DNA from: Candidatus Ventricola gallistercoris
Lineage (GTDB): Bacteria > Bacillota > Clostridia > Christensenellales > Aristaeellaceae
DNA: 36,601 nucleotides
Direction of reading: 5' to 3'
Assembly: GCA_018716525.1 (NCBI GenBank)
Contig: DVJV01000215.1
Location: 1 to 36,601 of the forward strand
A program made the position numbers and the translations under genes. A model generated the notes under the pieces. It was not told where the DNA came from and did no database searches. It saw nothing but the letters and a program-made list of their open reading frames with translations. Positions 1 through 8,733 of this stretch are shown piece after piece (the stretch's first letter is position 1; each line of letters opens with the position of its first letter).

Positions 1-495
1 CTGTGCGCGATGATCATTCCGCACATGTATTCCTCCGGCTACGCCGGTTCGGGCCGCGTGGTCAACATGTATCACAGCTATGTGGTGCTGGCCTCCCCCA
101 TCGCGCTGGTGCTGGTGCTCATGCGCCTGCCTTCGCGCCGCCGGGCGGTGCTTGCCACAAGGCGCTCGCTTGCGGTCTGCACGGTGCTGGCAGCGGGCGC
201 GCTGGCCGTCTGGTGCGCAGGCGGGCAGCAAAGCCACTATGTGCAGCTCATCTGCGATCAGCTCGACGGCACGCAGGATGCCTACATTGCCCAGTTTCAG
301 CGGGAATATGCGCTGTGCGAAGCAGCCGGGGCAGAGGATGATGTGCTCCTGCCCGCCTGGACGGTGCAGACGCTGACCGGCAAGCCCACCGTCTACGAGG
401 ACCCGGCGGTCTGGACAAACGAGAGCATGGCGCACTACTTTGGCGTTGCGAGCGTGCGGGCTGTGCCCCAGGAGGAGATGGCGGTAGCCCCCTGA
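1..495 (+). CDS. C-terminal part of a polytopic membrane protein (5' truncated by window edge)
   Basis: Frame open from base 1 (LCAMIIPHMYSSGYAGSGRVVNMYHSYVVLASPIALVLVLMRLP...), hydrophobic segments then a soluble tail; followed by a strong terminator. Confidence 0.65.
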   Translation: MCAMIIPHMYSSGYAGSGRVVNMYHSYVVLASPIALVLVLMRLPSRRRAVLATRRSLAVCTVLAAGALAVWCAGGQQSHYVQLICDQLDGTQDAYIAQFQREYALCEAAGAEDDVLLPAWTVQTLTGKPTVYEDPAVWTNESMAHYFGVASVRAVPQEEMAVAP

Positions 496-536
496 CGGGC
501 GGGGAAATTCCGCGCAGAAAAGGGGGATGGACAGAG

Positions 537-572
537 GCATCCGCCTTCGCAGCAAGCGAAGGCGGGTGCTTT
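537..572 (+). terminator. Rho-independent terminator
   Basis: GCATCCGCCTTCGC-AGCAA-GCGAAGGCGGGTGC stem (14 bp, one G-U) followed by TTT, 42 nt after the stop of the truncated gene. Confidence 0.75.
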
Positions 573-603
573 GTCTGCGCCCGCGGCGCAGGGGGAAAGC
601 ATC

Positions 604-632
604 TTGCCACAGGGGGCAAAAAACAGTATAAT
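604..632 (+). promoter_or_regulatory. Sigma-A-like promoter for DNA methylase/trmD cluster
   Basis: TTGCCA (604-609), 17-nt spacer, TATAAT (627-632). Confidence 0.6.
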
Positions 633-694
633 AAATAGAAGGGAACGCATACCGGCGCTGCAAGGCGGGTGATGCGAAGGACGGAGGGGCGACA

Positions 695-1963
695 ATGGCT
701 TGTACCTATATCCGCTGCGCCGCCGAGCGGCAGATGGGCCGGGAGAGCACAGGCACGCTGATTCAGGCGGAACTGCCCGCCTGTGGTCAGCAGCTCCTCT
801 CGCGCTATGGCGAGAGTGTGCAGACGGTGTATCTCGATCCGCCGTTTAACACCGGCAGGCGGTTTGATATGAAAGTGCGCGTGGGCACACAGGGGCATAA
901 GACCGGTTCGCCTGCCCTCGCCCTGCCGGCTTACGACGACCGGTGGCAAAGCCGCGAGCAGTATCTGGCCATGATGCGCGATGTGCTCACGCTTTCCCGC
1001 CAGCTTTTGAAAAAAGAGGGCACGATTTTCCTGCACATCGACAGCCACATGTATGCGCATCTGCGGCTGCTGATGGACGATATATTCGGCGAAAACAACT
1101 TTCTCAACGAGATCATCTGGGCATACCAGACCGGCGGGCGCGCGCGCACCTATTTTCCGCGCAAGCATGACGTGATTTTGTTTTACGCCAAATCCCGCTC
1201 CTATTATTTCAACATCCGCGCCGTCCCGGTGGCGCGCAGCGAGACGCGCAGCAACCACATGCGCCGCGCGGTCGATTCGGATGGGCGCACCTACCGGTCC
1301 ATCATGTCCGGCGGAAGGGAATACCGCTATTATGACGATGAGCCCACCTATCCCGGCGACGTGTGGGACGACATCAGCCACCTGCAGCAGAAGGACCCCC
1401 AGCGCACAGGTTTTGAAACGCAAAAGCCCCTCAAGCTGCTTCAGCGAATCGTGAGCTGTGCGTCGCAGCCGGGCGACCTGGTGTGCGATCTGTTTGCCGG
1501 AAGCGGCACCACCGCGGTGGCCGCCGCGCAGCTTGACAGGCGCTTTGTGTGCGTGGACCGCAGCCCGCTGGCCATCTCCGTGGCCGGCAAGCGCCTCAAT
1601 CAGACGATGCAGGATGCAACCTTTCACTTTGCCTACGATGTGGAGGCACCCTGCGGCCCGGATGACTGCCGGGTGGAAGCGGAGGTCTTTCCGGCGATCA
1701 GCTCGTATACCGTGCGCCTGATCGACTTTGCCTGTGATCAGGCGAAAGAGCAGGGCATTTCGGGCCTGGATGCGGTGGATCAGTGGTCGGCCGGGTTTGT
1801 GCAGGGGGATATCTACCGCCGGTGTGTGAGCAGTTCGCGCAGCGCGTCTTCGCCTGCGCTTGCTACGGCGCTGGAGATGCCCGTCTGCGCGGGCGAACCG
1901 TGCGTGATGATCGTGGATATCTGGGGAAACAGGCGCTTTTACCTGCCCAGAAGGAGATATTGA
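695..1963 (+). CDS. Site-specific DNA methyltransferase, adenine-specific, beta-class (Type III Mod-like), solitary
   Basis: Motif IV DPPFNTG precedes motif I CDLFAGSGTTAVAA; FGENNFLNEIIW, TQKPLKLLQRIV are typical of N4/N6 methylases. RBS cggaggggc before ATG. ~95-aa C-terminal extension. Confidence 0.88.
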   Translation: MACTYIRCAAERQMGRESTGTLIQAELPACGQQLLSRYGESVQTVYLDPPFNTGRRFDMKVRVGTQGHKTGSPALALPAYDDRWQSREQYLAMMRDVLTLSRQLLKKEGTIFLHIDSHMYAHLRLLMDDIFGENNFLNEIIWAYQTGGRARTYFPRKHDVILFYAKSRSYYFNIRAVPVARSETRSNHMRRAVDSDGRTYRSIMSGGREYRYYDDEPTYPGDVWDDISHLQQKDPQRTGFETQKPLKLLQRIVSCASQPGDLVCDLFAGSGTTAVAAAQLDRRFVCVDRSPLAISVAGKRLNQTMQDATFHFAYDVEAPCGPDDCRVEAEVFPAISSYTVRLIDFACDQAKEQGISGLDAVDQWSAGFVQGDIYRRCVSSSRSASSPALATALEMPVCAGEPCVMIVDIWGNRRFYLPRRRY

Positions 1964-1966
1964 GCG

Positions 1967-2602
1967 ATGAACAACGGATACATGGTCTATCTTCTGCGCA
2001 TTCTGGCGGCACAGGGCGCGCTGGCCTCGGTGTATACGGACCCGGATGATCCCGAAGGGTTTTCTGCCGGTTTTGTGGAGGCGGTGGACGGGCTGCACAC
2101 GCTCATGTGCGACCTGACCCCGTGGGGGCAGATCGACGGCTGGCGCGTGCGCCGCAATCAGGACGTGATTCAGGTGCTCTCCGGGGAGGAGTATGAGCAG
2201 CGTCTGGCCATGCTCATGACCTACCACAAGCAGCACCACCGCTTCTTTTTTAATGACCTGCCGGCGGAGGATACCGACCTGCTGCTCAGCGTGTTGCTCG
2301 AGTGCCGGGAGCGCAGGGAGATTGTCAGCGTGATCATTGGCGATGACATGATCACCGGCCGCGTGATGGAGGCCAACGGCCTGCGCCTCAAGCTGCGGGT
2401 GCTCGACTTCTTTGGCCGGGAGGCGGAGGAGGAGACGATCACGCTGCGGGCGATCGAGATCCTTGAAATCGACACGCAGGAAGAGAAGATGTACGCGGTG
2501 CTCGAGGAGATGGAGCGCCAGCGCGTGACGCTGCTGCCCGGCGGTGCGGATGGCGCGCCGGATGGCGGCGTGCCGGACGGCGCAGGGCCGGAGGAACCAT
2601 GA
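1967..2602 (+). CDS. Uncharacterised protein, 211 aa, two apparent small beta-barrel-like repeats
   Basis: ORF between methylase and trmD, stop overlaps trmD start (ATGA). Two similar segments around residues 30-80 and 125-185. Confidence 0.75.
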   Translation: MNNGYMVYLLRILAAQGALASVYTDPDDPEGFSAGFVEAVDGLHTLMCDLTPWGQIDGWRVRRNQDVIQVLSGEEYEQRLAMLMTYHKQHHRFFFNDLPAEDTDLLLSVLLECRERREIVSVIIGDDMITGRVMEANGLRLKLRVLDFFGREAEEETITLRAIEILEIDTQEEKMYAVLEEMERQRVTLLPGGADGAPDGGVPDGAGPEEP

Positions 2603-3363
2603 AGATCACCATACTGACCATATTCCCGGAGATGTTTGCGCCGCTGCACCAGAGCATACTGGGCCGGGCGCAGAAGGCTGGTCTGCTGGATATTCGCGAG
2701 GTGGATATCCGGCCCTATTCCCTCAACAAGCATCACAACACGGACGATGCGCCCTATGGCGGCGGCGCAGGCATGGTGATGCTCGCCCAGCCGATTGCGG
2801 ATGCCATCCGCGATGTGCAGGGCGAGCACTTTTGCGGCAAGCGCATCTATCTGTCGCCGCGGGGCGCGACGCTGACGCAGAAGAAGGCGGAGGAGCTTTC
2901 CAAAGAGCAGGAGCTGATCCTGCTGTGCGGACATTATGAAGGGGTCGACCAGCGCGCGCTTGACCTGTACATCGATGAGGAAATCTCCATCGGCGATTAT
3001 GTGCTCACCGGCGGAGAGCTGGGGGCGATGGTGCTGGTGGATTGCGTGGCCCGGCTGGTGCCGGGGGTGCTCGGCTGCCAGGAAAGCGCGCAGACGGAGA
3101 GCTTTTCCTCGGGCCTGCTGGAATACCCGCAGTACACGCGCCCGCGCGAGTTTGAGGGGCTGACGGTGCCGGAGCCGCTGCTCAACGGCAATCACCAGCA
3201 CATTGTGGATTGGCAGCTGAGCGAATCGCTTTACATCACCCTGCGCCGCAGGCCGGAGATGGCCAGGGCGTTTCTGGAAGGGCGAAAGTTTACCCGGCAC
3301 GAGCAGAAGGTGGTGGACGCGGTGTTTGAGCGCATCCGCCAGGAGGACGGCGCGCAGGGCTAG
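2599..3363 (+). CDS. trmD: tRNA (guanine37-N1)-methyltransferase
   Basis: MKITILTIFPEMFAPLHQSILGRAQ, DDAPYGGGAGMVM, LLCGHYEGVDQR, IGDYVLTGGELGAMVLVD are diagnostic TrmD motifs. Confidence 0.97.
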   Translation: MKITILTIFPEMFAPLHQSILGRAQKAGLLDIREVDIRPYSLNKHHNTDDAPYGGGAGMVMLAQPIADAIRDVQGEHFCGKRIYLSPRGATLTQKKAEELSKEQELILLCGHYEGVDQRALDLYIDEEISIGDYVLTGGELGAMVLVDCVARLVPGVLGCQESAQTESFSSGLLEYPQYTRPREFEGLTVPEPLLNGNHQHIVDWQLSESLYITLRRRPEMARAFLEGRKFTRHEQKVVDAVFERIRQEDGAQG

Positions 3364-3405
3364 CGCGTCGCCATCACGATACGACAAAGACGGAGGACTT
3401 GCCGC

Positions 3406-4038
3406 TTGGCCAAACGCAAGAAGAGGAGAGGACTGCTTTCTACCCTGTTTGACGGCCTGCTGACGCTGGTGGATATGGTTTGCGAGGGCATTGCAGGCGC
3501 GGTGGTGGCGCTGCTGCGGGCGTTGGGACAGCTGATTGTGCTGATCGCGCGCGGGCTGTGGGCGCTGCTGCGCGGGATCATCGGGGTGCTGCTATGGCCG
3601 TTTGCGCGGCTGTTCAGGCTCCTGGGGGCGCGCAGAAACGCCGCCTCGCGCTGCCTGAGGCTGACCGGCGGGGAGTTTGAGGCTTACGCCGCGCAGGTGC
3701 TTTCGGACAACGGTTTCAGACATGTGCAGGTGACGCGCGCCAGCGGCGACCAGGGGGTGGATATCCTGGCCGAGCGCAACGGCAAGACGTATGCCATCCA
3801 GTGCAAAAACTACAAGGGCGCCGTGGGAAACGCGGCCGTGCAGGAGGCCTTTGCCGGCGCGCAGTACTACGGGTGCGACAAGGCGGTGGTGCTGTGCACG
3901 GGGCGGTTTACGCGCGCGGCACAGGAGCTGGCGCAGCGCATAGGCGTGTCACTGTGGGACAGCGAACAGCTTTCGCACATGATGCGCGTGAGCGGCCGCA
4001 GGCCGGTGCACCGCCCTCCGGCGCGAAGGAGCGCCTGA
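3406..4038 (+). CDS. Membrane-anchored restriction endonuclease-like (Mrr-cat domain) protein
   Basis: Hydrophobic N-terminal ~75 aa, then FEAYAAQVLSDNGFRHVQVTRASGDQGVDILAERNGKTYAIQCKNYKGAVGNAAVQE (E...D...QCK PD-(D/E)xK Mrr core). TTG start with RBS cggagga. Confidence 0.88.
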   Translation: MAKRKKRRGLLSTLFDGLLTLVDMVCEGIAGAVVALLRALGQLIVLIARGLWALLRGIIGVLLWPFARLFRLLGARRNAASRCLRLTGGEFEAYAAQVLSDNGFRHVQVTRASGDQGVDILAERNGKTYAIQCKNYKGAVGNAAVQEAFAGAQYYGCDKAVVLCTGRFTRAAQELAQRIGVSLWDSEQLSHMMRVSGRRPVHRPPARRSA

Positions 4039-4123
4039 GCGGCCCGGCCGGGGCAGATGGAAAGCCGTGGGGGCGATGAGATGCCCAAACGGTGCAGAGA
4101 CGCCCCAAAATCGCGCGCAATGC

Positions 4124-4152
4124 TTGACAAAGCAGGCGTTCTTTAGTATGAT
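4124..4152 (+). promoter_or_regulatory. Consensus promoter for T-box-glyS transcript
   Basis: TTGACA (4124-4129), 17-nt spacer, TATGAT (4147-4152). Confidence 0.8.
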
Positions 4153-4159
4153 AACGGTG

Positions 4160-4378
4160 CAATTCGTGTCGATGGGGTTGGCATCCCGGAGCGATGGCAT
4201 CAGTGAAATGAAAGTGGGCGCGCGTTTGCGCGTCAACAAGGGTGGAACCGCGGAAGGATGTCTTTCGTCCCTTGAATCCATGCGTCGGTGCGGATTCGGG
4301 GCAGCGCCTTCGCGCGGTTTTGTTGTGGAGCCGGGTACGGCCCGCACGCCCCGGAGAGTGGGAAAGTGAGGCGTTTTT
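4160..4378 (+). promoter_or_regulatory. T-box riboswitch leader (predicted glycine-specific) of glyS
   Basis: T-box sequence AGGGTGGAACCGCG at 4239-4252; antiterminator arm AAGGG...CCCTT; preceding Stem III-like GCGCGC-GTTT-GCGCGT; competing hairpin GAATCC...GGATTC downstream; located directly before glycyl-tRNA synthetase. Confidence 0.88.
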
Positions 4379-4379
4379 C

Positions 4380-5777
4380 ATGGCAAAGGTGCAAAACGAC
4401 AGGATGGACAAGATCGTCGCCCTGTGCAAGGGACGCGGCTTTGTGTTCCCCGGCTCGGAGATCTACGGCGGCCTGGCCAACTCCTGGGACTACGGCCCGC
4501 TGGGCGTGGAATTCAAAAACAACGTCAAGCGCGCATGGTGGAAGAAGTTCGTGCAGGAAAACCGCTACAATGTCGGCCTGGACTGCGCGATTCTGATGAA
4601 CCGTCAGGTCTGGGTGGCCAGCGGCCACGTGGGCAACTTCAACGACCCGCTGATGGACTGCAAGGCCTGCAAGGCGCGCTTCCGCGCGGACAAGCTCATC
4701 GAGGACTGGGCCAAGGCCAACGGCGAGGAGATCGAGGCGGACGGCTGGAGCAACGAGCGGCTTGAGGCGTTCATCGCCGAGAAGAATATTCCCTGCCCCA
4801 CGTGCGGCAAGCACGATTTTACGGGCATCCGCAAGTTCAACATGATGTTCAAGACGTTCCAGGGCGTCACGGAGGATGCCAGCAACGAGATCTATCTGCG
4901 CCCGGAGACCGCGCAGGGCATCTTCGTCAACTTCCAGAATGTGGCGCGCAGCACGCGCCGCAAGCTGCCGTTTGGCGTGTGCCAGATTGGCAAGAGCTTC
5001 CGCAACGAGATCACGCCGGGCAACTTCATCTTCCGCATCCGCGAGTTTGAGCAGATGGAGCTGGAGTTCTTCTGCATGCCGGGCACCGATCTGGAGTGGT
5101 TTGCCTACTGGCGTGCCTACTGCCGCGACTGGCTGCTGGGTCTTGGCATGAATCCCGAGCACCTGCGCCTGCGCGACCATAAGCCCGAGGAGCTGGCTCA
5201 CTATTCCAAAGCGACGACGGACTTTGAGTATCTCTTCCCGTTTGGCTGGGGCGAACTGTGGGGCGTGGCGGATCGCACCGATTACGACCTCAAGGCGCAC
5301 CAGACGACCTCCGGCAAGAGCATGGAGTACCTCAACCCCACCACAGGCGAAAAGGTCATTCCGTATGTCATCGAGCCGTCGCTGGGCGCAGACCGCGCGG
5401 CGCTGGCGTTCCTGTGCGAGGCGTACGAGGAGCAGCAGCTTGAGGGCGGCGACATGCGTGTGGTGATGCACCTGCACCCGGCGCTGGCGCCCTACAAGTG
5501 CGCGGTGCTGCCGCTGCAAAAGAACAAGCTCGGCGATAAGGCGACGGAAGTGTACGACATGCTGTCCAAGCACTTCATGGTCGATTACGACGAGACGGGC
5601 TCCATCGGCAAGCGTTACCGCCGTCAGGACGAGATCGGCACGCCCATGTGCGTGACCGTGGACTTTGACACGCTGGAGACGGGCGTTGTCACCGTTCGCG
5701 ATCGCGACACGATGGAGCAGGACAAGGTGCACATCGACGAGCTGGTCGCCTACATTCAGAAGAAGATCGAATACTGA
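4380..5777 (+). CDS. glyS: Glycyl-tRNA synthetase, single-chain alpha2 type
   Basis: [54 protein letters not shown]..., [39 protein letters not shown]. Confidence 0.96.
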   Translation: MAKVQNDRMDKIVALCKGRGFVFPGSEIYGGLANSWDYGPLGVEFKNNVKRAWWKKFVQENRYNVGLDCAILMNRQVWVASGHVGNFNDPLMDCKACKARFRADKLIEDWAKANGEEIEADGWSNERLEAFIAEKNIPCPTCGKHDFTGIRKFNMMFKTFQGVTEDASNEIYLRPETAQGIFVNFQNVARSTRRKLPFGVCQIGKSFRNEITPGNFIFRIREFEQMELEFFCMPGTDLEWFAYWRAYCRDWLLGLGMNPEHLRLRDHKPEELAHYSKATTDFEYLFPFGWGELWGVADRTDYDLKAHQTTSGKSMEYLNPTTGEKVIPYVIEPSLGADRAALAFLCEAYEEQQLEGGDMRVVMHLHPALAPYKCAVLPLQKNKLGDKATEVYDMLSKHFMVDYDETGSIGKRYRRQDEIGTPMCVTVDFDTLETGVVTVRDRDTMEQDKVHIDELVAYIQKKIEY

Positions 5778-5835
5778 TCCGCGGCGATGCGGATGAAAAA
5801 CAGGCAAGCCGTTTCAATGGAAGGCGGCATGCCTC

Positions 5836-5916
5836 AAGCAGGGAAGAAGCACAGAGGATGAAAAGGGGAACGCGCAGCGCGTGCCCCGCATCCGTGAGCG
5901 GCTTCCCTGCTTTTTT
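5836..5916 (+). terminator. Long nested composite hairpin with T6 tract (terminator and/or structured RNA)
   Basis: AAGCAGGGAAG / CTTCCCTGCTT outer stem, then GGATG/CATCC, GGGG/CCCC, ACGCG/CGCGT nested inside; followed by TTTTTT at 5911-5916. Confidence 0.8.
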
Positions 5917-5982
5917 GATGGAAAGGTGCGTGGGGGTGCCGCAATGCTTGCGGCCCTAAACGCACAGGGGAGGAGGAATAAC

Positions 5983-6411
5983 GTGTTTGAAGCGCTACTG
6001 TATGAGGTTACTATGATTGCCGCACAGGTACATGAATCCCTCATGCACCTCAATGACAGCTTTGAGCTGGCGTTTGACGACAAGGAGCTGCACTTTCTGG
6101 TGATGTTTGGCATCGGTATGATGCTGTTCTTCATGGTGCATTTTGTCTTTAAGCGCCTGGCCAGGTGGAGTATTACGGCTATATCGTTTATCTATGTGTT
6201 CACGGTCATGACCGTGCTGGGTTTTGCCATTGAAATCGGCCAGCGCATTACCGGAACGGGGGAAATGGACTTTGGCGATGTGATTTCCGGCCTGTATGGT
6301 GTGCTGGTGTTCTTTTTGATCTATTCGGCTTACCGCATTGTGGTGTTTGCCGTCAAGCATATTGTGTGCAGGGGGCGTCCTTCCAGGAAAAACAGACTGG
6401 ATGAGGTATGA
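5983..6411 (+). CDS. Small VanZ-like membrane protein
   Basis: GTG start after RBS GGGGAGGAGGAATAAC; ...DDKELHFLVMFGIGMMLFF...VLGFAIEIGQRITGTGEMDFGDVISGLYGVLVFFL pattern resembles VanZ-like proteins. Confidence 0.7.
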   Translation: MFEALLYEVTMIAAQVHESLMHLNDSFELAFDDKELHFLVMFGIGMMLFFMVHFVFKRLARWSITAISFIYVFTVMTVLGFAIEIGQRITGTGEMDFGDVISGLYGVLVFFLIYSAYRIVVFAVKHIVCRGRPSRKNRLDEV

Positions 6412-6427
6412 GGTTATTCATATGGAT

Positions 6428-6487
6428 AAAAAGGGCCGCCCGGAACTTCTCTGAAAAGTGACATCAGGGAAAGCTCCGGACGGCCCT
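6428..6487 (-). terminator. Terminator of the GH13 gene
   Basis: AGGGCCGcCCGGA ... TCCGGaCGGCCCT stem; minus-strand reading runs into TTTTTAT. Confidence 0.75.
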
Positions 6488-6543
6488 GGATAGATGCTGT
6501 TTGAATACGAGAAAACGGAAAGCAGAATGCCCCCTACTCCGGC

Positions 6544-8487
6544 TCAGGAGAGCTTTGCAAAGTAGGTGACCCCGCGCATCGCGTCCAGATGGATGCTGAA
6601 GGCGCCTTCGCTGGCAAAGAGCACGTCGTTTCGGTCTGAAACGAGGCACTGCGCGTCCATCACGTCCGAGGTCTTGACATACAGCGTCACATTGCGGCTG
6701 CTGCGGTTGATGAACGTCAGCGCGCAGGCGTCCTGCGCGGCTCGGCCCAGCGCATCCTGCCCGCCCTGGATGGTGCGGAGGATGCCCAGCACGTCGTTGC
6801 AGGGCGACAGATACCGGCACTCGCCCGTGCGCAGCACAGGATGTTCGCGGCGCATCTGGATGAGCGTGTGATAGACGCAGAGCACCTGCTGGTCTTCCTC
6901 GCCCCATGGATATGTGCGCCGGCAGAACGGATCGGCGCAGCCCTCCAGGCCGGCTTCATCGGCGTAGTAGATGCAGGGCATGCCCGGCACACTCATCACA
7001 GCGCGCAGCATCATGGCCTCGCGCTGAATGCCTCGGTCGCGCTCCTCTTTGGACAGGCAGAGGTTCGCGCGCTCGGCACGGGGAATGTCGTTGCCGTCGT
7101 TTCCGGCCAGCACGTTGAGGATGCGCGGCCTGTCGTGGCTGCCCATCAGGTTCATCAGCGCGTAGAGGAACGGCTTGGGATAGTTTTGCAGCAACGAGGA
7201 GAGCGACTGTGCCACCACGGTTGATGACTTGCGGCCCATCAGGAAATCGATGAGCGCATCGCGCAGCGGATAGTTCATCACGCTGTCCAGCGTGTCGCCC
7301 AGCACGTAGGAGCGAAGCTGGTTATAGGCGATCTTGTGGCTCGCATCCTCCCAGACCTCGCCGAGCACGGCCGCATCGGGCGAAACCGACTTGACCTCCT
7401 GCCGCAGTTCGCGAAGGAAGGGCATGGGCAATTCGTCGGCCACATCCAGCCGCCAGCCGCTTGTGCCTGCCCGCAGCCAGTGCTTGACGACGGCATCCTC
7501 ACCGTTTAGAATGTGCCGGCGGAAGTCTTCGTCCATCTCGTTGACGTTGGGCAGCGTGCGGAAACCCCACCAGCAGTCATAATCATCGGGCCAGTTGCGG
7601 AATGTGAACCACTTGTAGTAGGGCGATTGCTGACTTTGGTATGCGCCGACATCCTTGCCGTGCGTGCCGCGCCGGTTGAAGTAGACGCTGTCGTCGCCCA
7701 CATGCGAGAACACGCCGTCGAGCATCACACGGATGCCCATCTCACGCGCTTCCTTGCACAGGCGGCGGAGGGCTTCCTCATCGCCAAACATGGGATCGAC
7801 CCGCATGTAATCGCTCGTGTCGTACTTGTGATTGGTGCGCGCTTCAAAGATCGGGTTAAAGTACAGCACGCTGACACCCAGATCCTTCAGATAAGGCAGC
7901 TTTTGGCGAATGCCCTCCAGATTGCCGCCAAAGAAGTCGTTGGCAAAGTTATCCCCGTTTTCGGAGATGTTGAGCGCGGGCATCTCGCGCCAGTCCTGAT
8001 GCAGAAGGATATCCTGCCCTGCCTTGGCGTGCAAAAGCGCATCCGTTCCCTCGCCGTGGAAGAAGCGGTCCACCATGATCTGATACATCACGCCGTCGTG
8101 CATCCACTCGGGCGTCTTGTATGCAGGATCATAGACGGTGATCTGGAAGCTGTCGGGGCTGCCCATGACGCCTTCGCCGCAGCCGGTATGATCATTAGGC
8201 GCGCCGAGGATCTCCTTTCGTCCGTCGGCATAGGCCTCGAACCGGTACCAGTACAGATCGGGCGTGTCACCCACCGTCAGATGCGTCTCGTAGAAAGTTT
8301 TTCCATCGCGCGCCCCCAGAAGCTGCATGGGGTAGCAGTGCTCGCTGCCATTCCACACCCGAAGATCCATGCGATCCAGCACAAGACTTCCGCACAACGC
8401 CACGCGCAGGCGCAGCCGTGTGCCTGCTGGCACCGCGCCCGTGGGCGAACGATAAAACACATCCAGTGTGTTATGACACAAGTCCAT
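6544..8487 (-). CDS. GH13 alpha-amylase-family glycoside hydrolase (neopullulanase/cyclomaltodextrinase-like)
   Basis: GVMYQIMVDRFF, DLGVSVLYFNPIFEARTNHKYDTSDY, GIRVMLDGVFSHVG, GWRLDVADELP, AVLGEVWEDA, LMGSHDRPR. Start at 8487 chosen for an RBS-like ggatggag; an upstream GTG at 8526 has no obvious RBS. Confidence 0.93.
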   Translation of the reverse strand: MDLCHNTLDVFYRSPTGAVPAGTRLRLRVALCGSLVLDRMDLRVWNGSEHCYPMQLLGARDGKTFYETHLTVGDTPDLYWYRFEAYADGRKEILGAPNDHTGCGEGVMGSPDSFQITVYDPAYKTPEWMHDGVMYQIMVDRFFHGEGTDALLHAKAGQDILLHQDWREMPALNISENGDNFANDFFGGNLEGIRQKLPYLKDLGVSVLYFNPIFEARTNHKYDTSDYMRVDPMFGDEEALRRLCKEAREMGIRVMLDGVFSHVGDDSVYFNRRGTHGKDVGAYQSQQSPYYKWFTFRNWPDDYDCWWGFRTLPNVNEMDEDFRRHILNGEDAVVKHWLRAGTSGWRLDVADELPMPFLRELRQEVKSVSPDAAVLGEVWEDASHKIAYNQLRSYVLGDTLDSVMNYPLRDALIDFLMGRKSSTVVAQSLSSLLQNYPKPFLYALMNLMGSHDRPRILNVLAGNDGNDIPRAERANLCLSKEERDRGIQREAMMLRAVMSVPGMPCIYYADEAGLEGCADPFCRRTYPWGEEDQQVLCVYHTLIQMRREHPVLRTGECRYLSPCNDVLGILRTIQGGQDALGRAAQDACALTFINRSSRNVTLYVKTSDVMDAQCLVSDRNDVLFASEGAFSIHLDAMRGVTYFAKLS

Positions 8488-8558
8488 CTGGAACACTCCA
8501 TCCGTATTCGCGGCATCAAACCACACGATACCGCTTGATTTTTACAGGGTCAATCATT

Positions 8559-8587
8559 ATTCTAGCGTACTTTTTTCACGCTGTCAA
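8559..8587 (-). promoter_or_regulatory. Consensus promoter for GH13 gene
   Basis: Minus strand TTGACA (8587-8582), 17-nt spacer, TAGAAT (8564-8559). Confidence 0.75.
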
Positions 8588-8733
8588 ATCCATTTTCGAA
8601 TAAAGAGTGCACAAGAGTTCACATTTTTGTTTCATTTACATTGCTTCCATGCTACATCTGTTTCCTATAATATGTCCCAGAAGTTCGGGGCGTGATTCCC
8701 CGTATCTGTATCTTGTGCAAAGGAGGGAGACAG

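Noticed and set aside
248-2239. 663-aa minus-strand ORF opposite the DNA methylase region
   Set aside because: No family motifs, Arg/His-rich, antisense to recognisable genes.
4233-5807. 524-aa minus-strand ORF opposite glyS
   Set aside because: Antisense artefact of codon bias; glyS is unambiguous.
7513-8538. 341-aa plus-strand ORF opposite the GH13 gene
   Set aside because: No motifs and antisense to a clear GH13 enzyme with its own promoter and terminator.
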